Origin: Todiramphus chloris collaris
Taxonomy: Eukaryota; Chordata; Aves; Coraciiformes; Alcedinidae
Assembly (NCBI GenBank): GCA_025345505.1
Contig: JANVCC010010406.1
Span: 9,838,598 to 9,902,597, forward strand
DNA length: 64,000 nucleotides
Reading direction: 5' to 3'
Both the position numbers and the translations under genes were made by a program. Position 1 is the stretch's first letter; every line of letters starts with the position of its first letter. The notes under the pieces are model-generated. The model worked only from the letters and a program-made list of their open reading frames with translations, did not search any database and was not told the origin of the DNA. Positions 61,801 to 64,000 of this stretch are shown here, one piece after another.

Positions 61801-64000
61801 TTCCTTGCTAGTTCTATACATGCATTTCGGGACCTTAGAAAATAGCCCTGTACACCAATTCAGAACACTTCTCTTGGTAATGTGGGATGATGGTAATACA
61901 GACTGGACATATTCTTTGTTGTATGGCTCTACAGATAAAATTGGGAGAAACCATGGTCGGCTTCTTGCTACACTAAGTCAAAGACCAGAACTTCTGCCCT
62001 AGCATGCGACAGAAGCACATCCTGCTACCTCCGTGCTCTGTCCACGTGAAGGGTAACAGGCCATGTGCAGAAGGGAACAAAAACTAATGGTCCTCCCTTA
62101 GCAACTCCAGGTCCTCCAAGCACAGGCTCTGTAGCCTGTGTATACTCTTCTTAGAAGGATCACAGACCAAGATGAGCTGGAAACCTTCACAGTAGTGTAA
62201 ACTCATTTATACATCAGTTAAAAGTTCATATTCCTGCATCAAGCATAGAACCTTCACAATGTCAGATCAAATATGTCTTCTATTTCCAGCAGAAGCCTGA
62301 GAAATTAATTTTTGCCACCAGAAAAAAAAATACAGGAGAAAATCATCATTTTCTGCTCTGATATGCCCATTCAGAAGCCTGCATTTAAGGGCTTCTCAAG
62401 CTAGAAGCTATGTATCATTTCAATAGCTTCAAACAATGCTGTGTTTCATTATCTATTATAATTTGAAATCATATATATATTCCTGAGGAATGAGGTCTGC
62501 TATTTGAGTGTTTTGTGAGATGGCAATTCCCTATGTAAATTTTTAACTTGATATTTAAGTCTCCAGTCTTGTATTGCTCCAATTCTTACATGAAAATTAA
62601 AACTAAGGTTACAAGAGAAGCTAGCAACTACTATTAACCTTCCTCACACGTGCACACTTTGCAGACTTATTTCATAGCTCCCCTGAATTCCCTCTTCTAG
62701 GTAACAAGTTCATTTCTTCTGGTAGAAAGCCATTGAACACTAGCACTACTGCATTCATTCTGGTATTGTGCAATCAAACCTTCCTGCAGTATACAACATA
62801 GTTGGGAGCACAGATTTACGGAACGGCATAAGAAAATTTTATTTTATTCTCTATTCCAGCTAATTCCTAGTGTTTCGTTTGCACTGACTGGTGGTTTAAT
62901 CTAAAGTTCGGGTCACAGCAACATCAGAAGAAAATGCTGCATTTGGACATATTTGGGCCTGTTCCTGTCTATTTACAACATCCTTTCTCTAGCCCATAAA
63001 CACTGCCTCATTTTACCAGAGGCCAAGTGGCAGACTAATTTTGTTCCACTTTATGGCAGTATACTTCCTCTAACAAAAACACTGCCCGTTTATTATTATC
63101 ATCCTGAGTTACCATTGTTTCAGATTTGAGACACCTAGCAAGGGCTGCTCTCAGATGCATGTCCCCTAGAAGCCTGGTAAAGATCCTCAGCCACTGCTGT
63201 TGCTTTTGCCTAGTAACGCATTCCAGGAACACATGGAGATTTCCACAATCTGCGACTATGGGCCAGTGCCCATGGCCCCATGCTCTCACCCACACACCTG
63301 GGGGCACAGGTGTCACACAAATCATGTATTACATAAAAGAACACAAAGGTAGCAGCACATAGCTGTGTAAAGTCAGGCACGTGGCAGTGCAAGCAGCTGG
63401 CAGCTGAGTGAAGGTTATAATTTAACATTGAACATGTACATATATCACAGTGTTGTATTCAGCTTTTTAGAAAGCAGGACTGTGATACTTTTTTTGAGAC
63501 CTTTGCAATTCTCAAGCGAAGAAGAGGGTCAGCTGGTTTAAGGGACTGCCTGGACCTTAAAGCATTAAGCACTATCTCATTTCAAAGATCTTCTTTCAAT
63601 ATTGTAGAGAGGTTACTGATTAACAGTGTCCAGCTACAGATGGTTCATGTTTTAGTGTCTGTAAAAATTCTTGTAAGATCTATCTTTGTTTTCCAAGGAT
63701 ATTTTCCCTGAACCTCATACATCCTCTTCCCTCAAACATCTGAGGCTGTGATTGCTTGTATTTATGGATTCACAACTAGAATAGAAATTGTCACATAATC
63801 CCTTATTAATTTATAACATAAATGTTTATCTTGTAGCTCTTTCAGTTTCATAGCCACAACACAGGACAGCCCACCTACTAAAATGCCTACTTATCCTTTT
63901 ACAGAAGTTGCCAAGTCTTATCCAGACAAGACAAAAATGAACCTTTACCGTTGAAAGTTTTCCTCTTCCAGATTATTGAAGCCAATGCATGGATTTCTGA
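19773..64000 (-). CDS. IQGAP2: IQGAP2, C-terminal 1,181 residues in 26 exons (5' part outside the window)
   Basis: A cytoplasmic scaffold that binds calmodulin, actin regulators and Cdc42/Rac1. All 26 exons have AG/GT borders and the phases chain without a break. The fragment starts at about human residue 395 of 1,575, so the calponin-homology domain lies beyond the window. Order by fragment residue: spacer repeats (17-197); WW-like segment (198-245); IQ motifs at about 267-287, 297-318, 326-349 and 358-374; coiled-coil-like stretch (410-447); RasGAP-related domain (about 520-755) with [13 protein letters not shown] at 709-721; RasGAP C-terminal domain (about 970-1110); and the conserved end [14 protein letters not shown]. 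Residues such as [20 protein letters not shown] and [20 protein letters not shown] match IQGAP2 better than IQGAP1. IQGAP RasGAP-related domains are known to lack the catalytic arginine finger and bind Cdc42/Rac rather than act as GAPs. F2RL2 is nested in one intron on the other strand. Confidence 0.97.
20349..20457 (-). CDS. IQGAP2: IQGAP2 coding exon (penultimate)
   Basis: Residues 1109-1144: [20 protein letters not shown] onward to VQLHFQ. Acceptor TTTCAAG, donor CAG|GTAGAG. The first base completes Gln1108 from the exon at 21330. Confidence 0.95.
20458..21329. other. IQGAP2 intron
   Basis: 872 bases of AT-rich intron; nothing recognised. Confidence 0.6.
21330..21473 (-). CDS. IQGAP2: IQGAP2 coding exon
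   Basis: Residues 1061-1107, with [14 protein letters not shown], then [18 protein letters not shown]. Acceptor CTTCCCAG, donor CA|GTAAGT. A basic linker followed by a beta-rich segment typical of the IQGAP C-terminal domain. Confidence 0.96.
21670..22877 (+). mobile_element. CR1 retrotransposon with the best-preserved reverse transcriptase frame
   Basis: A 5'-truncated CR1 of about 1.2 kb in an IQGAP2 intron, antisense to the gene. It starts within RT ([20 protein letters not shown], 21718-21777). One stop near 21838 separates this from a continuous 310-codon frame (21863-22795) with [18 protein letters not shown], then SADDTKLGG where CR1 normally has [17 protein letters not shown] and the C-terminal domain. 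The tail is TTCTATGATTCTATG. Its long intact frame makes it the youngest-looking copy here, but it cannot be active because the 5' two thirds are missing. Confidence 0.93.
22878..23520. other. IQGAP2 intron after the CR1 copy
   Basis: Remaining 640 bases of the intron between the exons at 21330 and 23521; no feature seen. The 196 bases between 21474 and 21669 are also plain intron. Confidence 0.6.
23521..23681 (-). CDS. IQGAP2: IQGAP2 coding exon
   Basis: Residues 1007-1059: [20 protein letters not shown], then [17 protein letters not shown]. Acceptor TTTATTTAG, donor AA|GTGAGT. Part of the helical segment of the RasGAP C-terminal domain. Confidence 0.97.
23682..25036. other. IQGAP2 intron with a 31-bp tandem duplication
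   Basis: 1.36 kb of AT-rich intron. The only structure seen is the direct repeat at 24434-24495, listed separately. Confidence 0.6.
24434..24495. repeat. 31-bp direct tandem duplication
   Basis: Two adjacent copies, 24434-24464 and 24465-24495. Both start ACTCATGAG and continue through AATTAAAGATA to TCCAATAT, with three differences. A partial older copy (TTATGAGCAATTC) precedes them. Confidence 0.85.
25037..25249 (-). CDS. IQGAP2: IQGAP2 coding exon
   Basis: Residues 936-1006: [20 protein letters not shown], then [20 protein letters not shown], ending NEIAK. Acceptor CCACCCAG after a long pyrimidine tract, donor AAG|GTAAAT. Phase 0 at both ends. Confidence 0.97.
25250..26086. other. IQGAP2 intron
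   Basis: 837 bases; nothing recognised. Confidence 0.6.
26087..26174 (-). CDS. IQGAP2: IQGAP2 coding exon
   Basis: Residues 907-935: [20 protein letters not shown], then LETPATEQQ. Acceptor TTTAAAG, donor CAG|GTAAGT. The first G completes Lys906. Confidence 0.96.
26175..29080. other. IQGAP2 intron, 2.9 kb
   Basis: Holds an 18-base C homopolymer (26388-26405) and an anonymous 89-codon minus-strand open frame (27382-27651, discussed in the findings). That frame is not needed to connect the flanking exons, which join in phase (AA|G). Confidence 0.55.
26388..26405. repeat. (C)18 homopolymer
   Basis: Eighteen consecutive C on the plus strand, so G18 on the IQGAP2 sense strand within an intron. 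The exact length in a genome assembly is uncertain because homopolymers are error-prone. Confidence 0.85.
29081..29222 (-). CDS. IQGAP2: IQGAP2 coding exon
   Basis: Residues 860-905: [37 protein letters not shown], ending KSLMI. Acceptor TTCTTCACAG, donor AA|GTAAGT. The first two bases complete Gly859. Confidence 0.96.
29223..30050. other. IQGAP2 intron
   Basis: 828 bases; nothing recognised. Confidence 0.6.
30051..30153 (-). CDS. IQGAP2: IQGAP2 coding exon
   Basis: Residues 825-858: [20 protein letters not shown], then [10 protein letters not shown]. Acceptor CATCCATAG with a weak pyrimidine tract, donor TTG|GTATGC. Confidence 0.95.
30154..32759. other. IQGAP2 intron, 2.6 kb
   Basis: AT-rich intron with a G-rich patch at 32129-32168 (GGGGGGGAGGGG-type). 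No gene or identifiable mobile element was seen. Confidence 0.55.
32760..32892 (-). CDS. IQGAP2: IQGAP2 coding exon
   Basis: Residues 781-824: [20 protein letters not shown], then [16 protein letters not shown]. Acceptor TTTGTCTTAG, donor TCA|GTAAGT. Follows the RasGAP-related domain. Confidence 0.97.
32893..34377. other. IQGAP2 intron, 1.5 kb
   Basis: Contains a somewhat GC-richer block at about 33480-33780 that could be an old repeat, but I cannot name it. No gene seen. Confidence 0.5.
34378..34610 (-). CDS. IQGAP2: IQGAP2 coding exon (core of the RasGAP-related domain)
   Basis: Residues 703-779. Carries [19 protein letters not shown], the counterpart of the FLR/NPA block of RasGAPs, and [20 protein letters not shown]. 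Acceptor TTTCTTTTAG, donor AG|GTATGA. Confidence 0.98.
34611..36222. other. IQGAP2 intron, 1.6 kb
   Basis: Contains a (TG)9(CG)3 dinucleotide tract at 35415-35438 and a T-run at 35230-35240. The 93-codon plus-strand frame at 35903-36184 has no motif. No gene seen. Confidence 0.55.
35415..35438. repeat. (TG)9(CG)3 dinucleotide microsatellite
   Basis: Nine TG units run directly into three CG units. Alternating purine-pyrimidine DNA of this kind can adopt the Z form. Confidence 0.9.
36223..36307 (-). CDS. IQGAP2: IQGAP2 coding exon
   Basis: Residues 675-702: [18 protein letters not shown], then [10 protein letters not shown]. Acceptor ACATGTAG, donor AAG|GTAGAC. First base completes Pro674. 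Within the RasGAP-related domain. Confidence 0.96.
36308..36644. other. IQGAP2 intron
   Basis: 337 bases; nothing recognised. Confidence 0.6.
36645..36785 (-). CDS. IQGAP2: IQGAP2 coding exon
   Basis: Residues 628-673: [20 protein letters not shown], then [16 protein letters not shown]. Acceptor TTTACTTTACAG, donor CC|GTAAGT. Within the RasGAP-related domain. Confidence 0.97.
36786..37394. other. IQGAP2 intron
   Basis: 609 bases with a T-run at 36944-36953 and a G-run near 36966; no gene seen. Confidence 0.6.
37395..37619 (-). CDS. IQGAP2: IQGAP2 coding exon
   Basis: Residues 553-626: [36 protein letters not shown], ending QTGEA. The first base makes residue 552 Asn (AA|C); from memory, mammalian IQGAPs have Lys there. 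Acceptor TTCATACAG, donor AG|GTGAGT. Confidence 0.97.
37620..38240. other. IQGAP2 intron
   Basis: 621 bases; nothing recognised. Confidence 0.6.
38241..38404 (-). CDS. IQGAP2: IQGAP2 coding exon
   Basis: Residues 498-551: [20 protein letters not shown], then [19 protein letters not shown]. Acceptor TTTCTTTTGTAG, donor AA|GTATGT. Start of the RasGAP-related domain. Confidence 0.98.
38405..39192. other. IQGAP2 intron
   Basis: 788 bases; nothing recognised. Confidence 0.6.
39193..39342 (-). CDS. IQGAP2: IQGAP2 coding exon
   Basis: Residues 448-497: [20 protein letters not shown], then [13 protein letters not shown]. Acceptor CTTGTCTGCAG, donor CAG|GTAAGT, exactly 50 codons, phase 0. Confidence 0.97.
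39838..40003 (+). mobile_element. Old CR1 3'-tail fragment
   Basis: About 165 bases similar to the CR1 end: CTTGGAGACATTCAAAATCT, TGGGCAGGGAGGTTGTACCA, CCCTTCCAGCCTCAA, then a decayed ATTCTGATTATGTAAT tail. In the IQGAP2 intron between 39343 and 40068, antisense to the gene and close to the next exon. The rest of this intron holds nothing recognised. Confidence 0.75.
40069..40277 (-). CDS. IQGAP2: IQGAP2 coding exon
   Basis: Residues 379-447: [20 protein letters not shown], then [20 protein letters not shown]. Acceptor CAACTATAG, donor CAG|GTCAGT. Two first bases complete Ile378. The heptad-like stretch links the IQ motifs to the RasGAP-related domain. Confidence 0.97.
40278..40593. other. 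IQGAP2 intron
   Basis: 316 bases; nothing recognised. Confidence 0.6.
40594..40663 (-). CDS. IQGAP2: IQGAP2 coding exon (IQ motif 4)
   Basis: Residues 355-377: [20 protein letters not shown], then RIL. Contains the fourth IQ motif, a calmodulin or light-chain binding helix. Acceptor CCCTTCCAG, donor A|GTAAGT. Confidence 0.96.
40818..40889 (-). CDS. IQGAP2: IQGAP2 coding exon (IQ motif 3)
   Basis: Residues 331-354: [20 protein letters not shown], then FKDH. A 72-base exon, phase 0 at both ends. Acceptor TAATTTTCAG, donor CAT|GTAAGT. Confidence 0.96.
40890..41566. other. IQGAP2 intron
   Basis: 677 bases; nothing recognised. Confidence 0.6.
41567..41650 (-). CDS. IQGAP2: IQGAP2 coding exon (IQ motif 2)
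   Basis: Residues 303-330: [20 protein letters not shown], then GNVAAIVK. With the last residues of the preceding exon (AIKIQ) it forms the second IQ motif. Acceptor TACAAAACAG, donor AAG|GTAAGT. Confidence 0.96.
41651..43185. other. IQGAP2 intron, 1.5 kb
   Basis: The open frames (up to 102 codons, 42162-42470 plus strand) show no motif. No gene seen. Confidence 0.55.
43186..43356 (-). CDS. IQGAP2: IQGAP2 coding exon (IQ motif 1)
   Basis: Residues 246-302: [20 protein letters not shown], then [20 protein letters not shown] carrying IQ motif 1, ending SAIKIQ. Acceptor CTTTTAACAG, donor CAG|GTATTG. Phase 0 at both ends, as are the next two exons. Confidence 0.97.
43357..44323. other. IQGAP2 intron
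   Basis: 967 bases; nothing recognised. Confidence 0.6.
44324..44466 (-). CDS. IQGAP2: IQGAP2 coding exon (WW-like segment)
   Basis: Residues 199-245: [20 protein letters not shown], then [20 protein letters not shown] and LTGEEIQ. The first Trp of the WW fold and the Tyr triplet are present. The second Trp position is Cys226 (TGT, 44381-44383). Acceptor TTGCTTTTAG, donor CAG|GTAGGT. Confidence 0.95.
44467..45685. other. IQGAP2 intron, 1.2 kb
   Basis: Contains a small triple tandem repeat with a perfect hairpin at 45392-45450, listed separately. No gene seen. Confidence 0.6.
45392..45450. repeat. 17-bp tandem triplication containing a perfect 10-bp hairpin
   Basis: Units start at 45400, 45417 and 45434, each beginning TCTAGAAAG; the first two are nearly identical and the third is diverged. 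Arms AGACTGACTC (45392-45401) and GAGTCAGTCT (45408-45417) pair perfectly around a TAGAAA loop. In an IQGAP2 intron, about 235 bases from the next exon. Confidence 0.85.
45686..45847 (-). CDS. IQGAP2: IQGAP2 coding exon
   Basis: Residues 145-197: [20 protein letters not shown], then [20 protein letters not shown]. One of the N-terminal spacer repeats, with an INxxLEKGD pattern shared with the exon at 59298 (INDAIDQGN). Acceptor TTTACCCTAG, donor GAAG|GTAAAA. Confidence 0.95.
45848..46984. other. IQGAP2 intron before a CR1 copy
   Basis: Unique AT-rich intron; nothing recognised. Confidence 0.55.
46985..47669 (+). mobile_element. CR1 retrotransposon 3' fragment
   Basis: About 680 bases of CR1 RT C-terminal part and 3'UTR: AGAGACCTGGGGGTCCTGAT, GGCATCCTGGGGTGTGTTAG, GAACAGGCTGCCCAGAAGG, GGTTGGACTAGATGATCTTT, and the tail ATTCTGTGATTCTGTGA. 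It has an internal gap near 47160 and frame breaks. Antisense to IQGAP2. It belongs to a CR1 subfamily with TTCTGTGATTCTGTG ends, unlike the TTCTATGATTCTATG copies. Confidence 0.9.
47670..50918. other. IQGAP2 intron, 3.2 kb
   Basis: AT-rich intron after the CR1 copy. Open frames up to about 72 codons occur without motifs. No gene seen. Confidence 0.55.
50919..51009 (-). CDS. IQGAP2: IQGAP2 coding exon
   Basis: Residues 114-143: [20 protein letters not shown], then [10 protein letters not shown]. The WLDEIQ motif is typical of the IQGAP spacer region. Acceptor TTTTTTCCAG, donor AT|GTAAGC with one base left over. Confidence 0.95.
51010..53086. other. IQGAP2 intron, part upstream of the nested F2RL2
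   Basis: Two kb that must contain the F2RL2 promoter. There is no CpG island. An A/T-rich CATAAAAC motif at about 53019-53026, roughly 65 bases before the F2RL2 ATG, is a possible weak TATA element. The 52197-52662 reverse frames show no motif. Confidence 0.45.
53087..53144 (+). CDS. F2RL2: F2RL2 coding exon 1 (signal peptide)
   Basis: 58 coding bases: 19 residues plus one base. ATG at 53087-53089 in context CTGCAATGA. Donor ACAG|GTGAGT at 53145. Too short to show as an open reading frame on its own; supported by the phase match with exon 2 and by the same architecture as F2R. Confidence 0.9.
53087..55912 (+). CDS. F2RL2: F2RL2, protease-activated receptor 3, complete CDS in two exons
   Basis: A thrombin-cleaved seven-transmembrane receptor; in mammals PAR3 serves mainly as a thrombin-binding cofactor for other PARs. 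CDS is join(53087..53144,54831..55912), 379 residues (human 374). Signal peptide [17 protein letters not shown]; the phase-1 junction G|AA makes Glu20. The cleavage site is Lys35/Thr36 ([10 protein letters not shown]), keeping the mammalian TFRG ligand, followed by an acidic-aromatic segment (RDYDYIPPY, 43-51) in the position of the thrombin exosite site. The TM core matches PAR3: [34 protein letters not shown] in loop 2, SNIILIIHH, and [16 protein letters not shown]. The DRY position reads SRY. The tail after the last helix is only about 18 residues. The ATG was chosen by signal peptide and splice phase; a GTG inside exon 2 (55010) is not the start. Nested in an IQGAP2 intron, on the opposite strand. 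Confidence 0.96.
53145..54830. other. F2RL2: F2RL2 intron 1 (also IQGAP2 intron)
   Basis: 1,686 bases of AT-rich intron with a polypyrimidine tract and CTTCAG acceptor before exon 2. No other feature seen. Confidence 0.8.
54831..55912 (+). CDS. F2RL2: F2RL2 coding exon 2 (mature receptor)
   Basis: Residues 20-379 and the TGA stop. The acceptor is TAAGCTTCAG at 54821-54830. The frame is open from the splice site, about 180 bases before the GTG at 55010. Encodes the cleavage site, seven membrane helices and the short tail. Confidence 0.97.
55913..56020 (+). other. F2RL2: Probable F2RL2 3' untranslated region
   Basis: Short AT-rich sequence after the stop with AATAAA at 55992-55997, about 80 bases downstream. 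A second AATAAA near 56868 would allow a longer form. Confidence 0.5.
55992..55997 (+). terminator. F2RL2: Candidate F2RL2 polyadenylation signal AATAAA
   Basis: First canonical hexamer after the F2RL2 stop codon. Not confirmed by transcript data. Confidence 0.5.
56021..59297. other. IQGAP2 intron downstream of the nested F2RL2
   Basis: 3.3 kb of intron. A GC-richer block at about 58060-58340 gives overlapping reverse frames (up to 107 codons) without motifs; I treat it as non-coding. No gene seen. Confidence 0.5.
59298..59461 (-). CDS. IQGAP2: IQGAP2 coding exon
   Basis: Residues 60-113: [20 protein letters not shown], then [16 protein letters not shown] spacer repeat. Acceptor ATTTCATAG, donor AAG|GTTAGA. 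The first two bases complete Arg59. Confidence 0.95.
59462..61514. other. IQGAP2 intron, 2.1 kb
   Basis: Frames near 60050-60565 on both strands (up to 86 codons) have no motif. No gene seen. Confidence 0.55.
61515..61639 (-). CDS. IQGAP2: IQGAP2 coding exon
   Basis: Residues 18-58: [20 protein letters not shown], then [19 protein letters not shown]. Acceptor TTCTTATAG, donor A|GTAAGT. One base at each end is shared with the neighbouring exons. Confidence 0.94.
61640..63948. other. IQGAP2 intron, 2.3 kb
   Basis: AT-rich intron. The reverse frame at 63035-63325 (96 codons) has no motif or splice context. No gene seen. Confidence 0.55.
63949..64000 (-). CDS. IQGAP2: IQGAP2 coding exon, cut by the window edge
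   Basis: Visible residues 1-16 of the fragment: [16 protein letters not shown], with the donor CG|GTAAAG at 63948. The CG joins T of the next exon to give Arg17. The acceptor side lies beyond 64000. Confidence 0.85.

Noticed and set aside
19773..64000. Assignment to IQGAP1 or IQGAP3 instead of IQGAP2
   Set aside because: The residues in the C-terminal region, and the position next to F2R with F2RL2 nested inside, fit IQGAP2.

Overview
The window looks like bird nuclear DNA. It carries spliced vertebrate genes with long AT-rich introns, six 5'-truncated CR1 non-LTR retrotransposon copies whose tails match the avian ATTCTATGATTCT-type 3' end, and a solo LTR resembling avian ERVL LTRs. The sequence does not let me name the species.

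Three protein genes are visible, in the arrangement known from the vertebrate IQGAP2/PAR cluster. (1) F2R (protease-activated receptor 1) lies on the minus strand. Coding exon 2 is 2848..4043 and coding exon 1 is 14328..14415, separated by a 10.3 kb intron, with a CpG island at 14.1-14.8 kb. (2) IQGAP2 lies on the minus strand from 64000 (its 5' part is outside the window) down to its stop codon at 19773. I could chain 26 coding exons with matching splice phases into a 1,181-residue C-terminal portion: spacer repeats, WW-like segment, four IQ motifs, RasGAP-related domain and RasGAP C-terminal domain. (3) F2RL2 (protease-activated receptor 3) lies on the plus strand in two coding exons (53087..53144 and 54831..55912). 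It is nested inside the 8.3 kb IQGAP2 intron between the exons at 50919 and 59298, and is transcribed against its host.

Layout: 1-2.6 kb is sequence downstream of F2R with a solo LTR at 768-1568. From 2.6 to 14.4 kb is F2R, with CR1 copies at 4.2-4.9 and 6.8-9.4 kb in its intron. From 14.4 to 18.9 kb is the spacer between F2R and the IQGAP2 3' end, with a short CR1. From 18.9 to 64 kb is IQGAP2, with three more CR1 copies, small tandem repeats and the nested F2RL2.

F2R and F2RL2 are paralogous thrombin-type receptors. Both have a signal-peptide exon followed, across a phase-1 intron, by one exon with the cleavage site and seven transmembrane segments. IQGAP2 is a calmodulin/Cdc42/Rac scaffold and shares the locus by position, not by an obvious pathway link. 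I found no RNA gene, CRISPR, bacterial-type operon or new multi-gene system. The points worth a second look are small-scale: a divergent PAR1 tethered ligand, a Trp-to-Cys position in the IQGAP2 WW-like segment, a tandem duplication in the probable IQGAP2 3'UTR, perfect hairpins, and a one-sided CR1 orientation.
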